64,000 nt of DNA from Sphingobacterium sp. FBM7-1 (GTDB lineage Bacteria; Bacteroidota; Bacteroidia; Sphingobacteriales; Sphingobacteriaceae): assembly GCF_020687765.1 (NCBI RefSeq), contig NZ_JAJEWJ010000002.1:372001-436000 (forward strand). Reading direction: 5' to 3'. Positions 1-8,403 of the stretch are shown piece after piece. The notes under the pieces were generated by a model that searched no databases, had not been told where the DNA came from, and saw nothing but the letters and a program-made list of their open reading frames with translations. The position numbers and the translations under genes are program-made. The stretch's first letter is position 1. Every line of letters starts with the position of its first letter.

Positions 1-151
1 TGATTACAACGAAGTTTATTTAGGGGAATTCAATTTAGCGGATTACAATCGGATTGTTCCGGTATTACGTGCTATGGGAACGACGGCAAATGGAAACAAT
101 ACGCTCGTGCTGGATTATCTGCGTTTTGTACCAAAACTAAAAACCAACTAA
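1..151 (+). CDS. C-terminal end of an unidentified, probably secreted PUL protein (partial)
   Basis: An open frame enters from the left edge (first full codon at 2) and ends at TAA 149-151, ten bases before the SusC start. The visible 49 residues include LGEFNLADYNR and end in VLDYLRFVPKLKTN. The ending in a Leu-Asp-Tyr-x-x-Phe-x-Pro strand resembles the last beta strand of carbohydrate-binding or fasciclin-associated domains found in surface proteins of SusC/SusD loci. The tight spacing suggests one transcript with the SusC gene. The domain assignment is only an impression from the ending; most of the gene lies outside the window. Confidence 0.6.
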   Translation, partial: DYNEVYLGEFNLADYNRIVPVLRAMGTTANGNNTLVLDYLRFVPKLKTN

Positions 152-160
152 ACCAATTAG

Positions 161-3100
161 ATGATGCAATTGATATATAAAACATTTATAGGCGGTGCGG
201 CATTAGCTACTTGCATGTCGGTAGGGGCGTTGCAGGCGCGAGCGATCGCTCCGGCCGTTACATTTGAAATCAGGACGGATGCTGTACAGGAAAATACGGT
301 ATCGGGAACGGTGCGCGCAGCGGATACAGGGGCACCGGTAGTAGGAGCCAATGTACAGGTGGTCGGATTCTCCGCCGCTATTACGGAAGATGATGGAACT
401 TTCTCGCTTAAACTGCCGTCGGCGAACGCCAAGATTACGGTCAGTGCGGTTGGGTATCAGGAGAAGATCATATTCGCGAAGAGTGGAGAGTCTGATTTGG
501 CCGTCTGGCTCTATGAAGAAGGGTATAACCCCATCCGTCAGGAAGCGATCATGTTTAATGAAAAACAAAGTGTACTGTCTCAGGTCGCTGCCGTGCAGAC
601 GGTAGATTTAGGTAAATACCAGTGGAAGACTACCTCTAACGATAACACCGCACAATTTCTGCAAGGGAAAATCGCAGGTTTAAATGTGGTGCGAAGTTCG
701 GGAACGACCAATACCGGTGCACAACTGAGCCTTCGAGGAATTAATTCGTTTTACGGGACATCGAAGCCGCTTTTGGTGGTAGACGGTGTACTTTATGATG
801 ACGAGGATTATAGCGCGGAGTTGCTGGCGAATTACAGCGAGTCGGGACTGGCAAATATCGACGTCAAGGACATTGATAATATCTCGGTATTAAAGGATGG
901 GTCGGCATTGTATGGAACTAAAGGAAGCAACGGGGTTATCTTTATTACCACAGCCCGTGCAAAGGAACTGGCCACGCGGATTGATTTTTTGGCAACAACC
1001 GGTTTTAACAACAAGCCGAAAAACTTGCCTTTGATGGATAGCAGGGGGTATCGCAGTTACCTGTCGGAATTGTTGAGTACGCAGGGATTGAGTGCTGATT
1101 CTATTGGACGCTTGCCTTATTACAGGTTGGATGCGGAAAATACGGAACGCTATAGCTACACGAATGAAACGGATTGGCAATCAGAAGTGATGGATCATAG
1201 CATCAATCAAAACTACTACCTGAAAGTAGCGGGGGGCGATAACATTGCCCAGTATGCACTGTCCGCTGGTTATACCAATGACAAAGGCGTGTTAAAGTAT
1301 GATAACCTAACCCGTTATAACATGCGTCTGAACGGCGATTTGACCTTGTCAGAAAAATTTACGATGCAGAGTAATCTGTCATTTTTCTATAACCGACAGG
1401 ATATCCGCAATCAAGGTGTAGATTCCTATTCCAGTCCGCTTTTTCAAGCACATACGAAAGCACCGTTCTTAGCGCCATACGGTTTTGATGAGCAAGGGAA
1501 TATGTCGCCGGTTTTTGCGGACATTGATGTTTTTAATCAGAGTAATCCAGCCGTATTGGTGAGTGATAAAACAATCGGGGAAAACCAGAGTTATCGTTTT
1601 GTTGGAAATTTACATTTCAATTATCAGTTTAATGATCGGTATGCCTTACGTACTATTGCGGGATTGGTTTACGACAAAGGGCGGGAGAGTTTCTTTTTGC
1701 CGGAGCTGGGCGTGTTTTCGGAAGACCAGCCCACGGCTGAAATCCGCAATGAAGCGGGTATCCAGAATCGGAAGCTCTTTAACTTATTTAACGAAACCTA
1801 TTTCAGTGCGCATAATAGATTCGGGACGGATCACCGTTTGGACAATCGGATTGGTTTCCGGGTGCAACAGCGCAACGCAGAGTATGATTATGGTTTAGCA
1901 TTCAATACGGCCAACGATAATTACGTGAACGTGACGGGAGGAAGTAATCTCTTGCGTCAGATTCGGGGTGGATTCGGGAATGCAAATTGGGTGAACGCCT
2001 ACTGGAGTAATAATTATGCGTACAAAGAGCGATACCTGTTGCGTTGGGATTTGGCCGTTGATGGTTCCTCACGTTTCGGACAGCAAGCACAGCATGGTGC
2101 GCTGAAATTGGGTAAGGATGCTTATGCGTTGAACACCGCGCTGCACGGAGCTTGGCTCGTATCCGCGGAAGATTTTTTCCGTTCGGACGCGATCAACCTC
2201 TTTAAGTTGCGAGCATCTTATGGCATTTCGGGAAATGATGATATCGGCGACTATGCGGCGCGTACCTATTATATCTCTCAAAACTTTCTAGGAGTGCAAG
2301 GTCTTATTCGGGGCAATATCGGTAATCCGGCTTTACAATGGGAACGCGCTTTCAAAACCAATGTGGGTTTGGACGTATCTTTCGCCAAAGAGCGGGTGAA
2401 TCTATCCTTGGATGTATATAATCATCAGTTTAAAGATGTGATTACCTATCAGGCTTTATCGGCACAAACCGGAATGGATCTAGCTTTTACCAATGGGGCC
2501 ACCATGAAAAACCAAGGATTGGATTTGAACATAACCGCTCGCCTGATTAATAAGCCAGATACCAAATGGGACATGGGTGTGCAAGTAGCGACTTCCCGGA
2601 ATAAAGTCGGGACACTGCCGGGTGGAGCCTTTGAAGCGACCTATTATGGCGCACGCATGATTACCCAAGAAGGGAGCGCGGCGAACCAGTTTTATGGTTT
2701 GCAGACCTATGGGATATTCGCAACAGCGGCTGACGCCGCCAACACTGAACTAAGTCGCCGCTTGACGGATGGCAGTTCGTTGCCTTTTGAAGCAGGAGAT
2801 GTACATTTTGTGGATCAAAATGGGGATGATGTTATTGATGAAAAGGATCGGGTAGCAATCGGGAACCCAAATCCAGACTGGTTCGGATCGTTTCACACGA
2901 CGCTGCGCTACAAACGTTTTTCGATGCATGCACTATTCACCTATTCCTTGGGTAACGATGTGTACAATGCGACCCGCCATCGTTTGGAAAGTGTGTCTTC
3001 TTATCATAACCAAAGTATCGCGGCGAATTACCGTTGGAAAGAAGAAGGACAGCAGACAAATATGCCACGGGCAAATTGGGGCGATCCGCTAAACAATGCA

Positions 3101-3361
3101 GAATTCTCCGACCGTTGGATAGAAGATGGTTCGTACCTGCGCTTAAGGACGATCAATTTTGCTTACCATGTGCCGGTCAACCATGACATTCTGAAATCAT
3201 TTGATGCATTTCTAACGGTCAATAATTTGTTTACGGTGTCTAAATATTTGGGATACGATCCGGAATTTAGTGCGAATAGTTCGATTTATGCACAAGGTAT
3301 AGATATCGGTATGACGCCACAATTCAGAACGATACAGGTGGGGATTAAAGCTGGATTTTAG
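161..3361 (+). CDS. SusC/RagA-family TonB-linked outer membrane protein
   Basis: This is the outer-membrane beta-barrel of a Sus-type glycan importer; it takes up oligosaccharides bound by its SusD partner, using TonB energy. The 1066 residues begin with a signal peptide (about 1-28, ending ARA). A carboxypeptidase-regulatory-like beta sandwich follows (about 47-118), then the plug with KPLLVVDG near 202-209 and the SusC signature GTKGSNGVIFITT at 252-264, then the barrel to the terminal Phe. ATG codons at 161 and 164 are both possible starts. The SusD gene follows after 22 bp. Substrate cannot be read from the barrel; the decayed lyase downstream points to pectin. Family call is firm, specificity is inferred. 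Confidence 0.95.
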   Translation: MMQLIYKTFIGGAALATCMSVGALQARAIAPAVTFEIRTDAVQENTVSGTVRAADTGAPVVGANVQVVGFSAAITEDDGTFSLKLPSANAKITVSAVGYQEKIIFAKSGESDLAVWLYEEGYNPIRQEAIMFNEKQSVLSQVAAVQTVDLGKYQWKTTSNDNTAQFLQGKIAGLNVVRSSGTTNTGAQLSLRGINSFYGTSKPLLVVDGVLYDDEDYSAELLANYSESGLANIDVKDIDNISVLKDGSALYGTKGSNGVIFITTARAKELATRIDFLATTGFNNKPKNLPLMDSRGYRSYLSELLSTQGLSADSIGRLPYYRLDAENTERYSYTNETDWQSEVMDHSINQNYYLKVAGGDNIAQYALSAGYTNDKGVLKYDNLTRYNMRLNGDLTLSEKFTMQSNLSFFYNRQDIRNQGVDSYSSPLFQAHTKAPFLAPYGFDEQGNMSPVFADIDVFNQSNPAVLVSDKTIGENQSYRFVGNLHFNYQFNDRYALRTIAGLVYDKGRESFFLPELGVFSEDQPTAEIRNEAGIQNRKLFNLFNETYFSAHNRFGTDHRLDNRIGFRVQQRNAEYDYGLAFNTANDNYVNVTGGSNLLRQIRGGFGNANWVNAYWSNNYAYKERYLLRWDLAVDGSSRFGQQAQHGALKLGKDAYALNTALHGAWLVSAEDFFRSDAINLFKLRASYGISGNDDIGDYAARTYYISQNFLGVQGLIRGNIGNPALQWERAFKTNVGLDVSFAKERVNLSLDVYNHQFKDVITYQALSAQTGMDLAFTNGATMKNQGLDLNITARLINKPDTKWDMGVQVATSRNKVGTLPGGAFEATYYGARMITQEGSAANQFYGLQTYGIFATAADAANTELSRRLTDGSSLPFEAGDVHFVDQNGDDVIDEKDRVAIGNPNPDWFGSFHTTLRYKRFSMHALFTYSLGNDVYNATRHRLESVSSYHNQSIAANYRWKEEGQQTNMPRANWGDPLNNAEFSDRWIEDGSYLRLRTINFAYHVPVNHDILKSFDAFLTVNNLFTVSKYLGYDPEFSANSSIYAQGIDIGMTPQFRTIQVGIKAGF

Positions 3362-3383
3362 GAAAATAGCTAGAAGAATTAAC

Positions 3384-5153
3384 ATGAAAACGAGAAAAAT
3401 GAAACGTACCACGATATATGGCTTATATGCGGCATTAGCATGTTTGGCTTTCCCTTCCTGTAGCAAATTTCTGGAAGTGGAACCCGAGGAGGTATTGGTC
3501 AAGGAGCAGATGTACCGGAATATTTACGATGCAGATGCCGCCGTGATCGGTATTTATGGAAAACTTTTGTCGCTTGCTGAGCAACATGTTCTCTGGAACG
3601 AGTTGCGCGCGGATCTATTAACGGTGACCAATCGGGCAAATCCCTATCTAAAAGAGATTAACACGAACGATGTAGGAGCGATTAGTGTGGATAACCCTTA
3701 CGCCAATCCGCGTAAGTTTTACGAGGTTATCCTGAATTGTAACGACGTATTGGCTAATTTTCAGGTGATGCGCGCAGAGAATAAGTTTACACCGGAAGAG
3801 TATAACCAACGTTATTCCGATATCATGGCTGTACGGAGTTGGGTATACCTGCAATTGGGGATACATTTTGGCCGGGTGCCTTATATCACGGATCCACTGG
3901 AAGACACCGATGCGGTATTGGATAAAAATAAATATCCGCTATTGGAGTTTGAACAGCTCTTGACCAAACTTATTGCTGATATGGAAGCAGTACCTTACAA
4001 ACAATTGTATGCAGATACCGAGTCCTTGATGTACACAGTAGACGGCTACATCATGGAACGTTTTTATATCAATAAGCAGGCCTTATTAGGAGATTTGCAT
4101 TTGTGGAACAACGATTACCAAAAAGCGGCCGAATACTATAAGTTGGTGATGACTAGTTATGATAATTTGGGGAACGATAACTACCGATATGATCGGTATA
4201 AAATTAAATGGTCGGAAGTTGCGTCCAATGATGATATTGCTGTAGGATATCTACGTTATCGGGAGCAGGATGTACGCACACTAATTAATAGCAAAACACA
4301 AGGCTGGCGCTCCATGTTCTCTCGCTCTCAAGATGCATTGTGGCACACAGAATGGGTATGGTCTTTACCTTTTAGTAGTAGTTTTAGCCCACAGAATCCG
4401 TTCATCGGTTTATTTTCGGCCAGTGTCGGAGAGCACTTGCTGAAGCCTAGCCAAGAGTCGTTCGATTTATGGAATAACCAGACCCAACGCAACGGCGTGC
4501 CTTATGATGCGCGACGGGATCTATCGGTCTCCATGGTCGGAGAGGAAGGTGTAGTAACGAAGTATACCGATGAATTTTCGGATATCGAAACTATGTTGCC
4601 TATTGATCAATTTCAACGTGGGGGTAAATGGCATCTGTATCGGGCGGCAAAACTGCATTTGCGTTTTGCCGAAGCCGCTAATCGGGATGGACACCATAAA
4701 CTTGCAGCAGCTTTCTTAAACGGCTCGATAGGTAGTGCTTACGATGATCCAAATGTGACGGATAAGACGGATGTCATGCAAACGCATCTACCGTTTCCAT
4801 ACGATTTTGACGCACGGAATGGTAATAATCCACGCTTTCGGGCAACTTGGCACCGGCATGCTGGTGTCCGGGGAAGAGCGTATGTGACAGAACGGGAGAT
4901 TAATCCAGCAGATAGCTTGCTACAGGTGGAAGACTATTTGGTAGAAGAAGCAGCTTTGGAAATGGCATTCGAAGGTAGCCGGTGGGAAGATTTGGTACGG
5001 ATTGCTATGCGGCGTAATGATCCTTCTTTCTTAGCCGATAAAATTTATGAAAAGCTGAGTAAAGAAGGAAATCCACTAGCCGATGAGGTACGGAGCAAAT
5101 TGATGAATCGGGAAAATTGGTACTTGCCATTTGATTGGGAAGTAGGAGAATAA
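3384..5153 (+). CDS. SusD/RagB-family surface glycan-binding lipoprotein
   Basis: This is the SusD partner of the preceding SusC protein; members of this family sit as a lid on the barrel and capture glycan at the cell surface. The 589-residue product has a lipoprotein signal with lipobox FPSC (lipidated Cys26), then SKFLEVEPEE, typical of mature SusD N-termini, and a TPR-like helical body. The C-terminal segment ALEMAFEGSRWEDLVRIAMRR is the usual SusD signature (E-x-R-W-x-D-L-x-R). Length is normal for the family. ATG codons at 3384 and 3399 both leave a workable signal peptide. It lies 22 bp after susC and is probably cotranscribed with it and with the broken lyase gene. Confidence 0.95.
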   Translation: MKTRKMKRTTIYGLYAALACLAFPSCSKFLEVEPEEVLVKEQMYRNIYDADAAVIGIYGKLLSLAEQHVLWNELRADLLTVTNRANPYLKEINTNDVGAISVDNPYANPRKFYEVILNCNDVLANFQVMRAENKFTPEEYNQRYSDIMAVRSWVYLQLGIHFGRVPYITDPLEDTDAVLDKNKYPLLEFEQLLTKLIADMEAVPYKQLYADTESLMYTVDGYIMERFYINKQALLGDLHLWNNDYQKAAEYYKLVMTSYDNLGNDNYRYDRYKIKWSEVASNDDIAVGYLRYREQDVRTLINSKTQGWRSMFSRSQDALWHTEWVWSLPFSSSFSPQNPFIGLFSASVGEHLLKPSQESFDLWNNQTQRNGVPYDARRDLSVSMVGEEGVVTKYTDEFSDIETMLPIDQFQRGGKWHLYRAAKLHLRFAEAANRDGHHKLAAAFLNGSIGSAYDDPNVTDKTDVMQTHLPFPYDFDARNGNNPRFRATWHRHAGVRGRAYVTEREINPADSLLQVEDYLVEEAALEMAFEGSRWEDLVRIAMRRNDPSFLADKIYEKLSKEGNPLADEVRSKLMNRENWYLPFDWEVGE

Positions 5154-5171
5154 TTTTTCAAACCTTAAACG

Positions 5172-6440
5172 ATGAAGAAAAACGTTTTTTTATTTTATTA
5201 ACACTGTGTTTGATGGGGTTTTCCTTATCGGCACGTACGTACTACATTGCTGTTGACGGGGATGACAGCAATGCCGGTACGTTATCGGATCCGTTTGCGA
5301 CGCTGAACAAAGCGCAATCCTTAGTTCTGCCAGGTGATACGGTTTATTTCCGGGGTGGAACATACCGCATTCAGCCGGAACAGATCATGACGCCAACCAG
5401 CGGGATTTGGGCACATGTATTTGATATGAGCAAAAGTGGCACCAGCGAAAACCAGCGAATCCATTATTTTGGCTACGAAGGCGAACGTCCCATATTTGAT
5501 ATGTCGGCGGTAAAACCTGCCGATCGGCGAGTGATTGTTTTTTACGTGAGTGGTTCTAATCTGCACTTTAAAAACTTTGAAGTGATCGGCACACAAGTGA
5601 CTATTGTAGGACATACGCAGTCGGAATGTTTTCGGAACGATGGCGGAAATAACAATATTTACGAAAACCTCGCCATGCATGACGGTATGGCGATCGGCTT
5701 TTATTTGGTGAGAGGCTCGAATAACCTTGTTTTAAACTGTGACGCGTACAACAACTGGGATTATATCTCGGACGGTGGTCGCGGCGGAAACGTGGATGGT
5801 TTTGGTGGACACCCCACCAACACGACGAGTACGGGAAATGTGTTCCGCGGCTGCCGGGCATGGTGGAACAGTGACGACGGTTTTGATCTTATTAGTGCCT
5901 ATGCTGCGTATACCATTGAAAACTGTTGGGCGTTTTACAACGGGTATAAGCCCGGGACATTTGAAACAGCGGGAGATGGAACAGGGATAAAAGCAGGGGG
6001 GTATGGTATGGGGGAAAATGCCGACGCACCTACCACGATACCCATGCATGTTGTCCGAAATAATATTGCTTTCCAAAACCGTAATCAAGGTTTATATGCG
6101 AACCATCATTTAGGGGGGATCTTATGGGAGAATAATACGGGATATCGGAATCCGTCTAATTTTAATATGTTGACTCGGAAGTCCAGAGAGGAAGCGGTAG
6201 ATGTGAATGGGTATGGACATATTATCCGCCATAACTTATCTTATAGTCCGCGTACTGCTGGCCAACATATCGTCAATGTTAATTAGGCGCTATCTCAGCT
6301 AAGCAATAACTCCTTTTTACCGGTGAATATAGAGGTAACGGCGAACGATTTCTTGAGTTTGGATGAGGCCCAGCTTTTGAGGCCGAGATTGTCGGATGGT
6401 AGTTTGCCGGATATAGACTTCCTAAAACTCAAGACGAGCA
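5172..6440 (+). pseudogene. PL9-like right-handed beta-helix pectate/rhamnogalacturonan lyase, broken gene
   Basis: The translated body (open frame 5135-6286) is a parallel beta-helix protein of polysaccharide lyase family 9 type. It starts TYYIAVDGDDSNAGT, has the Asp-rich GGNVDGFGGH and NSDDGFDL turns, and has GTGIKAGG with a Lys codon at 5990-5992, where PL9 enzymes carry the catalytic lysine. The natural start, ATG at 5172, gives a signal peptide beginning MKKNVF but stops after nine codons. One extra T in the T7 run at 5186-5192 would join it to the main frame. An in-frame TAG at 6284-6286 ends the frame, yet the same frame continues after it with PL9-like C-terminal sequence (NDFLSLDEAQL, GSLPDIDFLKL). 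Two independent lesions argue for decay; sequencing error in the T run is possible. Confidence 0.75.
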
Positions 6441-6540
6441 GTGTGTTTTATGCAGCGGGAATGGGTTATTTCTATACGCCGTTGGGTAGTATTGTTTCTT
6501 ACGATTGGATCGAAGAGCCCACTATCATTGTTGAACATAA

Positions 6541-6696
6541 GATAGTCCCATTCAAGGCGTGCAGTTTATCGATTGCCATATCGAAGCAAAAAAAGGATTC
6601 ACCATTCAATATGCCAATAATGTGGATCTTTCGGGATTAAATATCACAGGCGTAACCGGTGAGGCCGTGATTCGGAAAAGTGTGGAAGAAAATTGA
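6541..6696 (+). pseudogene. Remnant of a GH28-like (polygalacturonase) C-terminus
   Basis: After the PL9 remnant, a different frame (codons from GAT 6541 to TGA 6694-6696) encodes DSPIQGVQFIDCHIEAKKG and then beta-helix-like sequence ending GEAVIRKSVEEN. This alternation of short beta strands with an AKKG turn resembles the C-terminal rungs of Bacteroidota GH28 proteins. No start codon or upstream catalytic part is present. The sequence between about 6440 and 6540 is open in the PL9 frame but resembles neither family clearly. I infer a deletion that removed the rest of a neighbouring gene and fused its tail here. Assignment to GH28 rests on pattern only. Confidence 0.5.
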
Positions 6697-6700
6697 TACA

Positions 6701-6739
6701 TGATGGCGTGTTTTTGAATTCACGAAAAACACACCATCA
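6701..6739. terminator. Long hairpin between convergent transcription units
   Basis: TGATGGCGTGTTTTT (6701-6715) pairs with AAAAACACACCATCA (6725-6739) with one mismatch and a 9-base loop. It lies between the end of the plus-strand remnant and the stop of the minus-strand GH43 gene, so it can act as a bidirectional terminator. The U tract lies within the stem rather than after it. Confidence 0.55.
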
Positions 6740-6759
6740 TTAAGTTGTATCGGGGATGA

Positions 6760-8373
6760 TCAATCTGCCTTTATAAAAGACACATCATCAATCAGGCAAC
6801 TCGCACCGGCAATCCCATCCGCCAAGAACCCGATCTCTACCTTGCCGTTTTTTACGGCTATTTTTTCAAGTTTAATAGGCACCCATGCTGGATTTTCCGC
6901 TGTGATTTTTAACCGATCTACCTTTCCTGCACTTTCAGCATACATTTCCAGTTTTTCGAAACCGTTGTTGTTTTTTATTTTTGCGGATAATGTGTATGTC
7001 CCGTCTGCCAATTTCACGTATGGGCTAGATTCGATGATTTGATAGACCTTTCTTTTGAATTTAACCTTGTCACTGATGTGAAGGCTTTTTTCTCCCACGA
7101 CAGCTTTCCTGTCGTCCTGTGTGTTGAAATAATTGAGAACGGGAGACGCCGCGGCACTAATAACAATGGCATTGCCTTCGTACACTTTCGTTACCCAGCC
7201 CAGTAACTGCTCCTGTATGGGCTTTTCGCTGCTGGGAATGTAACGACGATCGGCTTCAAAACTACCATTCTTAACGTAGTCGTTGTCTGCAGCAACTTCC
7301 CACTCACCAGTGACAGCATTCAGATCCCACGAGTTTAGCGAATTGAAATATGGCGTTTCGCCATCGAACGAAAGTGGACACCATTGGTTATATCCCAGGC
7401 CATTTCCGGCAAAGTTAGCCCAACGATCGCCGCAAAAAACAACCGTCTCTTGCTTACTTCCTTTTACGTTAACAAAAAAGCCGGTTTGCGATACGTGCGC
7501 GTAATCATCCATACTGCCGGGCGCTATCAGCATCTCATTGGTCGGTAAATAAGGGCCTCTTATATCATCCGCTACTAGATAATAAGCGTAAGACGAATCC
7601 CAACCGTAAAGATTGGAGGCGAATAAGTAATATTTGCCCTTGTACTTGAACATGCAATTCCCTTCACGCCCTTCTCCCTTGAAAACCTGTGTGCAGTCCA
7701 ATAATCCGATTTTTCCATCTTTAACGCCTATTTCTGATATATAAATTTTACTCCGTCCTCGTCCGAGAGAGTACACGAGATAAGATATCCCCGTATCCTC
7801 ATCTGTAAATACGGTCTGGTCACCGGTGTTGGATGTTCCGATCATGCTCTCCATGTTTATCCGCTGATGCCAAGTGAATGGCCCGTTCGGACGGTCAGAA
7901 ACAGTGACCAATAATTCTGAATTATGCTGTATAAACATCGCATATTTATTGATCTCCTGGAGATAAGCGACACCCAAGCGTCCTGCCCAACTGGTGTTGC
8001 CATGATGCTTATTGAGCTCATCTACGGTAAGCACATCTCCTTCTGATTTCCAATTCACGAGATCGGTCGATGTATAACAGGTTACGGAAACAAAATTATC
8101 ATTGGGTTGTGTTACAGATGGATCATGACGATATAATTCAGATTCTTCGTATTGAGCACCATACCAGTAGTATTTCTCCACCCCGGTTTTAGGATCTGTA
8201 AATCTAAAGATACCGCCCCCTTGGCTATAAAGCGGCTCTCCGTCTGCTGTATTCCAAAAGATATCATTTTTTATATTGTGAGACTGCGCCTTACTGTTTG
8301 CTGTGTTGCAAGAAACAAGAAAGCCCAGCATGATCGCAAATAGGATGGAAGAACAAGATTTTTTGATTTTCAT
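6760..8373 (-). CDS. GH43-like glycosidase lipoprotein with C-terminal carbohydrate-binding domain
   Basis: A five-bladed propeller glycosidase of GH43 type, predicted to remove arabinose, xylose or galactose units. With the start at 8373 the protein has signal MKIKKSCSSI and lipobox LVSC (Cys22). Another in-frame ATG at 8403 would add ten residues and abut the upstream stop. Candidate catalytic residues are Asp185 in GDQTVF (pKa modulator) and Glu237 in GREGNCMF (acid); the base is probably Asp37 or Asp44. Residues from about 365 (YVKNGSFEADRR) to the end form a beta-sandwich module like CBM4/9/22, ending CLIDDVSF. It is last in an operon after the MFS porter and DUF5107-TPR genes. Subfamily and substrate are undetermined. 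Confidence 0.8.
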   Translation of the reverse strand: MKIKKSCSSILFAIMLGFLVSCNTANSKAQSHNIKNDIFWNTADGEPLYSQGGGIFRFTDPKTGVEKYYWYGAQYEESELYRHDPSVTQPNDNFVSVTCYTSTDLVNWKSEGDVLTVDELNKHHGNTSWAGRLGVAYLQEINKYAMFIQHNSELLVTVSDRPNGPFTWHQRINMESMIGTSNTGDQTVFTDEDTGISYLVYSLGRGRSKIYISEIGVKDGKIGLLDCTQVFKGEGREGNCMFKYKGKYYLFASNLYGWDSSYAYYLVADDIRGPYLPTNEMLIAPGSMDDYAHVSQTGFFVNVKGSKQETVVFCGDRWANFAGNGLGYNQWCPLSFDGETPYFNSLNSWDLNAVTGEWEVAADNDYVKNGSFEADRRYIPSSEKPIQEQLLGWVTKVYEGNAIVISAAASPVLNYFNTQDDRKAVVGEKSLHISDKVKFKRKVYQIIESSPYVKLADGTYTLSAKIKNNNGFEKLEMYAESAGKVDRLKITAENPAWVPIKLEKIAVKNGKVEIGFLADGIAGASCLIDDVSFIKAD

Positions 8374-8403
8374 GTGTCTGTATTTTAATGGTTTGATTTT
8401 CAT

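Noticed and set aside
6323-6640. Independent 105-codon gene starting at GTG 6323
   Set aside because: It lies in the same frame as the PL9 body, directly after a TAG, and encodes PL9-like C-terminal sequence, so it is the severed end of that gene.
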